Assembly (NCBI RefSeq): GCF_027922265.1
Contig: NZ_BSFI01000008.1
Coordinates: forward strand, 1 to 64,000
Reading direction: 5' to 3'
From: Hansschlegelia plantiphila
Lineage (GTDB): Bacteria; Pseudomonadota; Alphaproteobacteria; Rhizobiales; Methylopilaceae
DNA length: 64,000 nucleotides
The notes below the pieces were generated by a model. That model did no database searches. It was not told the DNA's origin and saw nothing but the letters and a program-made list of their open reading frames with translations. Position 1 is the stretch's first letter. Each line of letters starts with the position of its first letter. Shown here in pieces: positions 1-9,514 of the stretch. The position numbers and the translations under genes are program-made.

Positions 1-125
1 ATGGCGGCCTCGACCCCGCCGTCCCCTTCGGAGGCTACAAGGCCAGCGGATACGGACGCGAATCCGGACTCCACCACGTCGACGCATACCTCGAAACAAA
101 AGCCGTCGTCATGAAACTCGCTTAA
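1..125 (+). CDS. Aldehyde dehydrogenase, C-terminal end (partial)
   Basis: Reading frame 3 from the window edge is open to a TAA at 123-125. It encodes about 40 residues containing PFGGYKASGYGRESG and ending LETKAVVMKLA. This is the characteristic C-terminal signature of NAD(P)-dependent aldehyde dehydrogenases of the betaine/aminobutyraldehyde type (PFGGxKxSGxGRE...LxxYxExKxV). The catalytic Cys and Glu lie outside the window, so the substrate cannot be named. It is followed by a hairpin and then by a sigma-54 activator on the same strand. AcoR-like activators often sit beside the dehydrogenase they control. The family call is firm; the role is inference. Confidence 0.85.
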   Translation, partial: GGLDPAVPFGGYKASGYGRESGLHHVDAYLETKAVVMKLA

Positions 126-154
126 ACACCACGGCCCGCTTTACCGACGACGCA

Positions 155-181
155 GCCGGCGCCTAACTTGACGGCGCCGGC
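155..181 (+). terminator. Hairpin after aldehyde dehydrogenase
   Basis: GCCGGCGCC at 155-163 pairs perfectly with GGCGCCGGC at 173-181 around a 9-nt loop. It starts 30 bases after the dehydrogenase stop. No T-run follows, so it may be a pause site or a Rho-assisted terminator rather than a strong intrinsic one. Confidence 0.45.
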
Positions 182-229
182 CGCAGGAGCCCAAAATCAT
201 CGCATCTGTTTATGCGGGAGAGGGCTCCA

Positions 230-2152
<1,923 letters not shown>

Positions 2153-2286
2153 CTGTCGCAGCCGCGAGACTCACCGTCCGTTATTGCAACGCACCCGACG
2201 CCATCGGCGGCCTCTGCTCGCGCGCCCCGTCGGCGAGCGTTCTAAAATGAGCGTTCGAGCCTCGTGGCCGGACGTCCCGGAACGGC

Positions 2287-2301
2287 TGGCACAGCCTTTG
2301 C
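2287..2301 (+). promoter_or_regulatory. Sigma-54 (-24/-12) promoter for the ABC transporter operon
   Basis: TGGCAC at 2287-2292, five bases, then TTGC at 2298-2301. The GG (2288-2289) and GC (2300-2301) doublets are separated by exactly 10 bases. This matches the RpoN consensus TGGCAC-N5-TTGC. The predicted transcript start is near 2312-2314, about 30 bases before the ATG at 2342, which has GAGAGG at 2331-2336. The gene immediately upstream encodes a sigma-54 activator, which strengthens the call. Confidence 0.85.
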
Positions 2302-2341
2302 GCTCCCGACCCCGGTGACACCCCATCGTCGAGAGGCGCCT

Positions 2342-3448
2342 ATGTCCGATCTCTTCGCTTCCGTGAAGCTTGACCGCCGCGCCGTGCTGAAGACAGGCGT
2401 GGCCGCCGCCGCCGGGGCGCTGGCGGCGCCTTACCTGATCCGCCCGGCGATGGCGGACGACACCATCGTGCTGCTGACCTGGGAGACCTACCACGACGAT
2501 CCGTGGATCGAGGAGTGGAGCAAGGCCAACAACACCAAGGTCCAGGCGATCCGCATCGGCTCCGAGGACGAGCTGTTCCAGCAGCCCTTCTCGGGCGCCG
2601 TCCAGCCCGACGTCATGTACATCGAGACCGGCTCGCTGCCGCGCTTCAAGGCCGGCGGCCTGATCGTCGATTTCGACGTCTCGCAGCTGCCGAACGCCAA
2701 GAACATCACGCCGAAGCTCGACTGGAAGAAATACGCCAGCATCGACGGCAAGGTTCAGGCGGTTCCCTACAATTGGGGCACCCAGCCGCTGATGTACAAC
2801 GCCGACGTCGTCAAGGACCCCACCAGCTGGGCCGAGCTGTGGAAGCCCGAGTATCAGGGCAAGGTCAACATGTTCGACGACTGCACGATCACCTTCCCGA
2901 TGATCGCGCTCTATGTCGGCGCGAAGGACCCCTTCAACCTGACGGACGACGAGTTCAAGAAGTGCGAGGACGCTCTGCGCGAACTTCGCAAGCAGGTCCG
3001 CGTGATCGCGCGCGGCTTCGACGACGCCTCGACGATCTACGCCGCCGGCGACGCGGTGATCGGCTACTGCCAGAACGTGGCGGTGGTCGCCTCGCTCAAC
3101 GCCAAGGGCAAGAACTTCAAGTACTCGCTGCCCAAGGAAGGCACCCCGACCTGGATCGACTGCGCCGGCGTCTCGAAGAAGGGCGACCGGCCGATCGTCT
3201 ACAAGTTCCTCAACGACAACCTGTCGCCGGAGTGGCAGGCGCGCTTCATCAAGGCCTCCAGCAACAACGGCGTGCTGAGCGCCGATGCCGCGCGCTCGGC
3301 GGGCGTGCCGGAGGAGACCATGAAGGTCACCAACCTGCTCGACGCCGAGGACGCCAGCTTCTGGGAGAAGCTGGTGGTTTACCAGAAGAACGAGGACCTC
3401 GACCGTCGCCTGCAGATCTGGAACGACTTCAAGGCGGGCACCCTCTGA
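2342..3448 (+). CDS. ABC transporter substrate-binding protein, spermidine/putrescine (PotD) type
   Basis: This is a periplasmic binding protein of 368 residues for a Pot-type importer. The N-terminus carries RRAVLK followed by an Ala-rich hydrophobic stretch and a cleavage-like AMA-DD, consistent with a twin-arginine signal peptide. The rest (DTIVLLTWETYHDD, then a PotD-like fold with NWGTQPLMYN) fits the family that binds polyamines and similar cations. I chose ATG 2342 over an upstream in-frame start (2264) because the earlier start would lie before the sigma-54 promoter and because GAGAGG sits five bases before 2342. It is the first gene of a binding protein-ATPase-permease operon. The ligand is not proven; amino acids, opines or glycine betaine-like compounds are also possible. 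Confidence 0.88.
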   Translation: MSDLFASVKLDRRAVLKTGVAAAAGALAAPYLIRPAMADDTIVLLTWETYHDDPWIEEWSKANNTKVQAIRIGSEDELFQQPFSGAVQPDVMYIETGSLPRFKAGGLIVDFDVSQLPNAKNITPKLDWKKYASIDGKVQAVPYNWGTQPLMYNADVVKDPTSWAELWKPEYQGKVNMFDDCTITFPMIALYVGAKDPFNLTDDEFKKCEDALRELRKQVRVIARGFDDASTIYAAGDAVIGYCQNVAVVASLNAKGKNFKYSLPKEGTPTWIDCAGVSKKGDRPIVYKFLNDNLSPEWQARFIKASSNNGVLSADAARSAGVPEETMKVTNLLDAEDASFWEKLVVYQKNEDLDRRLQIWNDFKAGTL

Positions 3449-3476
3449 CGGTCCGACGCCGGAACTGGAGATCGAG

Positions 3477-4547
3477 ATGAGCCTCGCCGAACAGCCCATC
3501 CTCGTTCTCGACGGGGTGGACAAGACCTACGAGGGCGGGACCAAACCCGCCCTCGACCGCGTGTCGTTCCAGGTCGCGCGCGGCGAGTTCTTCTCGATCC
3601 TCGGACCGAGCGGGTCGGGAAAGACCACCCTGCTGCGGATGATCGCGGGCTTTGAGACGCCCGATCGCGGACGGGTGGTGATGGACGGCGAGCCCATCAC
3701 CCATGTGCCGCCGTTCAAGCGCGACGTCCGTACGGTGTTCCAGAGCTACGCGCTGTTCCCGCATCTGACGGTGCGCGGCAACGTCGAATATCCGCTGCGC
3801 ATGGCCCGCCACGGCCGCGCCGACCGCGCCCGCATGGCGCTGGAGGCGCTCGCGCTCGTCGACATGACGTCCTATGCGGACCGGTTGCCGCACCAACTCT
3901 CGGGCGGGCAGCGCCAGCGCGTCGCCCTCGCCCGCGCCATCGTGTGCCGGCCGAAGATCCTGTTGCTCGACGAGCCGCTCGGCGCGCTGGACCTCAGGCT
4001 GCGCCAGCAGATGCAGCACACTCTCGTGTCGCTCCAGAAGGAGCTCGGCATCGCCTTCGTGTACGTGACCCACGACCAGGGCGAGGCGCTGTCGATGTCG
4101 AACCGGGTCGCCGTCATGCGCGAGGGCCGCATCGCCCAGCTCGGCACGCCGGAGGAGCTTTATTTCGATCCGGCGTCCGAGTTCGTGGCGCAGTTCGTGG
4201 GGCGCTCAAACCTCATCCCCGTGACGTTCCAGCCGGGCGACGGCGGTCACGTCGCGGTGATCGACGGCGAGCGGTTCCCGAGGCTCAACGCCGCCAAGGC
4301 CGGCCCGGCGCGCCTTGCGCTGCGCTTCGAGGCGGTGCGCGTCGTCCCGGCCTCCGAAGGCGCCGGCGATCTTTCGGGCGTGGTGGAGGACGTGCTGTTC
4401 CTCGGCACCAATCTGGAGGTCAACGTGCGCTGCGGGTCGCTGAACATCATCGCGAGCATCCCGGCGGCGCGCACGCCGACGCTCGCCCACGGGCAGCCGG
4501 TCAACATCCTGCTCGATCTCAGCAACGCCCGCGTCTTCCATGGTTGA
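3477..4547 (+). CDS. ABC transporter ATP-binding protein, PotA type
   Basis: This is a cytoplasmic ATPase of 356 residues that energises the Pot-type importer. Walker A is GPSGSGKTT, the Q-loop follows at TVFQSYALFPHLTV, the ABC signature is LSGGQRQRVALARA, and Walker B is ILLLDEPLGALD with the switch histidine in VTHDQGEAL. The last ~110 residues form a TOBE regulatory domain. The start codon ATG 3477 lies 28 bases after the binding-protein stop, with GAGA upstream. The 3' end overlaps the permease gene by 8 bases, indicating translational coupling. Confidence 0.93.
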   Translation: MSLAEQPILVLDGVDKTYEGGTKPALDRVSFQVARGEFFSILGPSGSGKTTLLRMIAGFETPDRGRVVMDGEPITHVPPFKRDVRTVFQSYALFPHLTVRGNVEYPLRMARHGRADRARMALEALALVDMTSYADRLPHQLSGGQRQRVALARAIVCRPKILLLDEPLGALDLRLRQQMQHTLVSLQKELGIAFVYVTHDQGEALSMSNRVAVMREGRIAQLGTPEELYFDPASEFVAQFVGRSNLIPVTFQPGDGGHVAVIDGERFPRLNAAKAGPARLALRFEAVRVVPASEGAGDLSGVVEDVLFLGTNLEVNVRCGSLNIIASIPAARTPTLAHGQPVNILLDLSNARVFHG

Positions 4548-6258
4548 CCAGCTGTTGACCCGGACGGACGTCGCGACGCCGGCCCTGTCCCGGCCCCGGC
4601 GCTTCCGCCTGATCAATCTGCCGGTCTGGGCGTGGCTGACGCTGATCGTGCTGCTGCCGAACCTGCTGCTGATCGGCACGAGCTTCCTGAGGATCCGCAA
4701 CGGCTTCATGACGTTCGAGCCGTCGCTCGCGAACTATCAGCGGCTCTGGGACTCGGCCGGCTTCTGGGCGCTGCTGTTCCGGACGCTGAAGTTCAGCCTG
4801 CTCGGAAGCGGGATCGCCGCGCTGATCGCCTACCCCATGGCCTATTTCGTCGGCCGCGGCGTCAGGCGGAACAAGGCGCTGCTCGTCACGCTGGTGCTGG
4901 TCCCGCTTTGGATCAGCCTGCTCATGCGCGTCTTCGCGTGGCGGCTCATTCTCGGCCAGTCCGGTCTGCTCAACAGCTTCCTGGTCTCGAGCGGCGTCCT
5001 CGACAAGCCGTCGGAGGCGTTCCTCTACACCTCTGCCTCCGTCGTCCTGGTCTTCACCTATATCGCGATCCCGTACATCTTCATCTCGACGCTGAACGCC
5101 TTCGAGAAGCTGCCGCAGTCGCTGCTGGAGGCGTCGGAGGATTCCGGCGCCTCAGGCCTGCGGACCTTCCTGCACGTGGTCTGGCCGCTGACGCGGCGGA
5201 GCCTCGCGATCGGCGTGTCGCTCGCCTTCCTGATCACGGTCGGCGACTTCGTCACCCCCGCCATGATCGGCGGCGTGGACGGCACCACGATCGGCGTGAT
5301 GATCTCGTCGCAGTTCGGCATGGCCAACAACTGGCCTTACGGCGCCGCGGTCGCGATCGTGCTGATGCTGTGCTGCGGGGCGATCGTCGGAATCGTCATG
5401 GCGCTCTGCCCGGCGCGGGGCGTGCTGCTCGGCGACGAGGGGCAGCGCCCGGCGGCCCGCGACACGCCGGGCGCCAGAACGCTTCGGCTCGCAGGCTCGC
5501 TCGGCGTCACGCTGACGGTCCTGTTCCTCTATGCGCCGATCCTGCTGATGGCGGCGTTCTCGTTCAACGCGTCGAGCATGCAGAGCTTCCCGATGGCGGG
5601 CTTCAGCCTGCGCTGGTACGAGGAGCTCGCGGGGAACCAGGGCCTTCTGGTCGCGGCCCAGCGCTCTCTCCTCGTCGCCTTCATGGTCGTGACGTTCTCC
5701 ACGATCGTGGGCACGAGCTTCGCGCTGATCCTGCATTACGGAAAGATCGCCGGCGCCCGCTTCTGCGAGTTCACCATCGGCCTGCCGATCGCGACGCCGG
5801 GCGTGGTGCTCGGCATCGTGATGGTGCTCGGCACGGAATGGCTCAAGATCCCCTCGGGCGTCATCCGTACCACCGTCGGCCAGTCGAGCTTCGTTCTGCC
5901 TGTCGTGATGATGCTGGTGCTGTCTCGGCTGAGACGACTCGACCCGTCTCTGCTCGAAGCGTCGCTCGATCTCGGCGCCGACAAGATCCGCAGCTTCGTC
6001 TTTGTGCTGTTCCCGCTGATCCGCGGCGCAGTCGTCGGCGGCGCCCTGCTCGGCCTCACGCTCTCCGCCGACGACGTGATGGTGACGCTGTTCCTCGCCG
6101 GTCCCCAGCAGACCCTGCCGATCTGGGTGTTCAACCAGATGCGGTTCGGCTTCACGCCGACCGTCAACGCGGTGTTCGCGCTGCTTGCGGTCGCCTGCCT
6201 GGCGATCGTAATCGTGGCGACGCGCATCGGCGCGAAGGCGCGCGGCGCGACGGCCTGA
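4540..6258 (+). CDS. Fused ABC permease (PotB-PotC type, two permease domains in one chain)
   Basis: At 572 residues this is about twice the usual length of a Pot permease. The first half (about 1-290) has the membrane segments and the EAA loop EASEDSGASGLRTFLHVVWP of a PotB-like subunit. A cytoplasmic linker (about 291-310) leads into a second permease half with its own EAA loop EASLDLGADKIRSFVFVLFP, resembling PotC. Both halves belong to the BPD_transp_1 family. The gene overlaps the ATPase gene by 8 bases. Fusion of the two permeases gives a fixed 1:1 heterodimer. Fused versions are known for ferric (FbpB/SfuB) importers but are less usual for polyamine-type systems. Confidence 0.9.
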   Translation: MVDQLLTRTDVATPALSRPRRFRLINLPVWAWLTLIVLLPNLLLIGTSFLRIRNGFMTFEPSLANYQRLWDSAGFWALLFRTLKFSLLGSGIAALIAYPMAYFVGRGVRRNKALLVTLVLVPLWISLLMRVFAWRLILGQSGLLNSFLVSSGVLDKPSEAFLYTSASVVLVFTYIAIPYIFISTLNAFEKLPQSLLEASEDSGASGLRTFLHVVWPLTRRSLAIGVSLAFLITVGDFVTPAMIGGVDGTTIGVMISSQFGMANNWPYGAAVAIVLMLCCGAIVGIVMALCPARGVLLGDEGQRPAARDTPGARTLRLAGSLGVTLTVLFLYAPILLMAAFSFNASSMQSFPMAGFSLRWYEELAGNQGLLVAAQRSLLVAFMVVTFSTIVGTSFALILHYGKIAGARFCEFTIGLPIATPGVVLGIVMVLGTEWLKIPSGVIRTTVGQSSFVLPVVMMLVLSRLRRLDPSLLEASLDLGADKIRSFVFVLFPLIRGAVVGGALLGLTLSADDVMVTLFLAGPQQTLPIWVFNQMRFGFTPTVNAVFALLAVACLAIVIVATRIGAKARGATA

Positions 6259-6322
6259 CGCGTCGGACGCTCGAAACAGGGCGTCGCATCCGCGCCGACG
6301 GCGGGGCCAGACGGAGGCACGA

Positions 6323-6712
6323 GTGGAGATCGACAATCCCGAGGCGCTCGCCGAGGTCGAGGCGGCGTTCGCCGCCTACGAGGCCGCGCTCGTCGGCAAC
6401 GACGTGGCGACCCTCGAAGCGCTGTTCCAAGACGATCCGAGAACGCTGCGCTACGGCGCAGGCGAGAACCTCTATGGCATGGACGAGATCCGCGCGTTCC
6501 GCAGGACGCGGTCTCCGAAGGGCCTGGCGCGGACGCTCGAGCGCACCGTGATCACCACCTATGGCCGCGACTTCGCCGTCGCCAACACGCTGTTCCGGCG
6601 CGACGGGGCGCCGGGCCGCATCGGCCGCCAGAGCCAGACCTGGGTGCGCTTCCCTGAGGGCTGGCGGGTGGTCGCGGCGCATGTCAGCGTCATCGACGAG
6701 CCGCAGGGCTGA
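6323..6712 (+). CDS. HpxZ/AtzH-like small protein (DUF3225)
   Basis: This 129-residue protein resembles HpxZ of oxalurate catabolism and AtzH of the AtzG-AtzE-AtzH amidase complex, both NTF2/SnoaL-like folds. The visible family pattern includes NDVATLEALF, TLRYGAGENLYGMDEIRAFR, and SQTWVRFPEGWRVVAAHVS. It starts at GTG 6323 behind GGAGG at 6313-6317. It follows the permease gene by 64 bases on the same strand and is probably part of the operon. In AtzH-type systems the small protein stabilises an amidase. The only amidase in this window is at 16633-18051, and I see no AtzG-like partner. Its role here is therefore inferred. Confidence 0.78.
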   Translation: MEIDNPEALAEVEAAFAAYEAALVGNDVATLEALFQDDPRTLRYGAGENLYGMDEIRAFRRTRSPKGLARTLERTVITTYGRDFAVANTLFRRDGAPGRIGRQSQTWVRFPEGWRVVAAHVSVIDEPQG

Positions 6713-6750
6713 CGCTTCGAGCGGAAATCCACATTCAACGCGACGTCACC

Positions 6751-7335
6751 ATGGCGATGGCCATGGGCGGCCACATGCGCTCCGACCGGCAGGTCGTCGC
6801 TCGCGCGATGGAGGGCTTCGCGAACCACTACGCCAAGGGCGACCCGACCGAGATTCTGAAGGCCGGCCGCCCGCTGCGCCTCAGCCCGACGCATAGCCGC
6901 TGCGAAGCGGCGGGCGCGGTGTTCGAGCCGGTCCTGGGCTGGGAGATTCCGGCATGGTTCGCCCCCGGCGGCGAGACGCAGGACGAGGCGATCGCGCAGG
7001 AGCGCGCGGCCGCGATCGGGGCCGCGGCGATCTTCGATCTCGGCTCGCTGGCCAAGTTCCACCTCATGGGATCCGGCGCGCGCGAGGCGCTGGAGGCGAT
7101 GGCGACCGCCGCCATAGGCGGGCCCGGCCGCGCGGCGCGCACGCTGTTCCTGGGGAAGCGCGGCGGCGTTCAGGCCGACGTGACGGTCGTCTCGCTCGGC
7201 GAGACGGACCACATCGTGCTGGCGCCCGCGGCGCGGGCCACGCTGCTCGGCGCGCACATCTCCCGCGAGATCGCGGGACGGGACGCCGTGATCTCCCTCG
7301 ACGTCAGCGCAGGCTACGGCGCCCTCGGCCCATAG
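6751..7335 (+). pseudogene. Fragment of a GcvT-type (dimethylglycine/sarcosine oxidoreductase-like) protein
   Basis: This open frame of 194 codons looks like an internal piece of a large FAD-dependent oxidoreductase fused to a GcvT domain. It contains the linker pattern (FANHYAKGDPTEILKAGRPLRLSPTH), then AAGAVFEPVLGWEIPAWFAP and IFDLGSLAKFHLMG, as in dimethylglycine dehydrogenase-like proteins. The whole N-terminal FAD domain (about 400 residues) is missing. The frame stops after SAGYGALGP, where intact relatives continue for another ~250 residues. The start shown is only the first in-frame ATG. It is most likely a decayed remnant. Translation as a short protein cannot be excluded, since the frame itself is clean. 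Confidence 0.65.
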
Positions 7336-7337
7336 AG

Positions 7338-7625
7338 CTCCGGGAGCGGCATCCCGCCGCCCGCGGCGAGGCGGCCTACGCCGGCGTTCGCCCCGAGCAT
7401 CTGCGCGTGGAGCAGGTCGCCGACGGAGCGTCCCCGACGGGCGTCATCGTCGGGGTCGAGCATCTCGGGCCGGAGACGATCGTCGAGATCGGCGCCGACG
7501 GCCTCGGCCTCACCGCGCGCGGCGCCCGCCTCGAAGGGCTTGGCGTCGACGACCCGGTGGCCGTGCGGCTGTCTGCGGAAAAACTGCTCGCCTTCTCGAG
7601 CGACGGAGCCCGGCTGCGCCGCTGA
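7338..7625 (+). pseudogene. C-terminal TOBE fragment of an ABC ATPase (UgpC/MalK type)
   Basis: Directly after the GcvT remnant, in a different frame, lie about 95 codons reading AYAGVRPEHLRVE, GVIVGVEHLGPETIVEIG and VAVRLSAEKLLAFSSDGARLRR, ending at a TGA. GVRPEHL...VEHLGxE is the diagnostic start of the TOBE_2 domain at the C-terminus of sugar-type ABC ATPases. The nucleotide-binding domain is absent. No start codon or ribosome-binding site fits. This is the truncated tail of a lost transporter gene fused out of frame to another truncated gene. Confidence 0.65.
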
Positions 7626-7685
7626 GGGCGCATCGCCTTGCCGCCGTCGGGACCGCGACGGTCATCTCATTTCACGGAGCGCTCG

Positions 7686-8483
7686 ATGAGCCCGGACCAT
7701 ATGCAGATCGCCCGGTTCGCGAACCAGCTGGCGGACATCGCGCGCGACCTCGCCCGGTCGCATTTCCGAGCCACGACGGCGTTCGAGAGCAAGTCCGACA
7801 AGAGCCCGGTGACGATCGCCGACCGCGCCATCGAGGACGCTCTGCGACAGGCGATCGAGAAGGCCTATCCCGGGCACGGGATCCAGGGCGAGGAGCGCGG
7901 CGTCTCGAACGCCGGCCGCGAGATGTGGGTGCTCGACCCGATCGACGGCACGCTGAGCTTCATGATGGGCATGCCGACCTTCGGCTCGCTGATCGCCTAC
8001 GCCGAAGACGGCGCGCCCGTGGTCGGCGTGGTGGAGCTTCCGGCCCTGAAGGAGCGCCTGACAGGCTATGACGGCGCGACGACGTTCAACGGCCAGCCCG
8101 TGCGCGTCAGCGGCTGCGCCGCGCTGTCCGAGGCCCGGCTCTCCACCTCGGGGCCGGACTATTTCCGGGACGAGGACTGGGCCCGTTTCGACGCGGCGAG
8201 CCGTCAGGGCGCCGCGCGGCGCTTCGGCGGGGAGTGCTCGGCTTACGCGCTGCTCGCCTGCGGCTATTGCGACGCGGTCGCCGACGGCTCGATGGCTCCG
8301 CACGACTTCATGCCGCTGGTTCCGGTGATCGAGGGCGCCGGCGGCGTGATCACCGACTGGCAAGGCCGCGCTCTGACGCTCGACTACAGCGGCGCCGTCC
8401 TCGCGTCGTCGTCGCGCAAGTTGCACGACCAGTTGCTCCGGGCGCTCGACGCCGGCGCTTCGCCAGACCGGGCGGCGTTCTAG
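7686..8483 (+). CDS. Inositol monophosphatase-family phosphatase (HisN-like histidinol-phosphatase)
   Basis: This is a Mg2+-dependent phosphomonoesterase of 265 residues. Metal-binding motifs are visible in order: GEERG (usual GEE.G), VLDPIDGTLSFMMG (usual DPIDGTxxF), and APHDFMPLVPVIEGAGG (usual Dxxxxxxxxx-EAGG). The last one matches HisN-type histidinol-phosphate phosphatases better than true inositol monophosphatases. I chose ATG 7686 because GGAGC lies nine bases upstream; an in-frame ATG 15 bases later is the alternative. It follows the transporter debris and is probably an independent or residual operon gene. The substrate is not settled by sequence. Confidence 0.85.
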   Translation: MSPDHMQIARFANQLADIARDLARSHFRATTAFESKSDKSPVTIADRAIEDALRQAIEKAYPGHGIQGEERGVSNAGREMWVLDPIDGTLSFMMGMPTFGSLIAYAEDGAPVVGVVELPALKERLTGYDGATTFNGQPVRVSGCAALSEARLSTSGPDYFRDEDWARFDAASRQGAARRFGGECSAYALLACGYCDAVADGSMAPHDFMPLVPVIEGAGGVITDWQGRALTLDYSGAVLASSSRKLHDQLLRALDAGASPDRAAF

Positions 8484-9116
8484 GCCAGGCGACGTTGCAT
8501 CCGCTCAGGACGCGTCGTGCGCGAGGGGCTTTATCTTGATGCCGGGGTCAGACGCAATTTGCGGCGGTCCACGCGGATGGCGATCTGATGTAGGCGACGT
8601 CATCCAGATCAATAGCTAGCGAGGCCATGCTATCTGAGATGTCGCCGACCAAGACGCGCAGCGCCCGCTGCCATATTGAATACAGGTCTGCGCCGGTCAA
8701 AAGCCGTTACTTCATTTTTCGTTTAGAGACACTGAGATCGACCGCCTATCGGCCGAAATGGCGGAATCAATAGCGCAGCCTTCCACCGCTGCAGCGAAGT
8801 CTTCGCAGCGAGCCAGCTCGCCTCCGGTTCTTGACGGGACCCGAACGCTGGCATACCTTATACCACAAAATAGCACGGAAACGCGTGCAGTGGTCGTTCC
8901 GGTCGATGGGCGTTCTCGCCTTCCGCTCGAAGCGACGGAGAGGGAACGGAAACAATGACGGATCATCTGAGCAAGACCTGACGTCCGGCGTCGACCGGCG
9001 AGCTGCTTCGCACCGCTTGAAGTCGGGGCGCGTCGGCGACCGATCGACAACTCGAACACGACCGCTTCGGGCGCCGCGCCCGATGCCGGATCAGCGAGAC
9101 GGTCGTTGGTGATCTC
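8484..9116. other. Gene-poor stretch upstream of the oxalate gene frc
   Basis: No convincing gene is visible in these 633 bases. Local base composition is less GC-rich than the neighbours, and short frames on both strands lack family motifs and ribosome-binding sites. The stretch contains the dyad at 8849-8865 that is shared with the oxc and antiporter promoters. It probably holds the promoter region of the PAS-frc transcription unit. Confidence 0.5.
8849..8865. promoter_or_regulatory. Candidate oxalate-regulon operator, site 1
   Basis: TGGCAT, five bases (ACCTT), ATACCA. It fits the pattern TGGYAT-N5-ATRCCA found at two other oxalate promoters in this window. The inverted repeat is 6-5-6 with one mismatched pair. 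It lies about 250 bases before the broken PAS gene and about 650 bases before frc. Short TGG...CCA dyads of this kind are typical of GntR-family operators, but the binding protein is unknown. Confidence 0.6.
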
Positions 9117-9436
9117 ATGTCGCATGCAATTGACTTCAGCCAGATCGTCGCTTCCGCCGGAGACGCCATCGTCGTCTCCGAGGCGAGCGGCGTACTCGCC
9201 GTCTGGAACCAGGCGGCGCAGCGCGTCTTCGGGTTTTCGGAAGCCGAGACGGTCGGCCGGTCGCTCGACCTGATCACGCCCGAGCGCCGCCGGAAGCGCT
9301 GTTGGCTCAGCTCCGGCGAGACCACGGCGACACGCGAACCCGCTACGGCCCCGACTTGCTGCGGGCGCCGCGCAAGGACGGACGGCCGTGGTCGATCGGA
9401 ATTCGAAGCTGGGGTTCCGGGCGCGCCGGCAAATAA
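9117..9436 (+). pseudogene. PAS-domain protein, frameshifted remnant
   Basis: From ATG 9117 the frame reads FSQIVASAGDAIVVSEASG, VWNQAAQRVFGFSEAETVG and SLDLITPERRRKR, a classic PAS S-box start. Near 9293-9300 the similarity jumps to another frame that reads RTRYGPDLLRAPRKDGRPWSI. This is the expected continuation (GETRYG-x-DLLRxPAxRKDGR) and runs to a TAA at 9434-9436. Intact single-PAS proteins of this type continue for about 30 more residues, so the gene is both frameshifted and truncated. It sits 79 bases upstream of frc on the same strand. It may once have been a sensor co-transcribed with frc. Confidence 0.72.
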
Positions 9437-9514
9437 GGGCGCCCCGACATTGCTGTCGCGGGCAGTAAATCCGACACCGGATCAACATAAAACAAATCAA
9501 GGGAGACTATCGCT

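Noticed and set aside
6954..7337. First part of the frame that ends in the TOBE fragment
   Set aside because: This part is only a shadow of the GcvT-type fragment. Similarity to TOBE starts at about 7338.
8712..9500. 262-codon minus-strand frame across the gene-poor region
   Set aside because: No motif, no ribosome-binding site, and it covers the PAS remnant and operator. The protein has random-looking composition.
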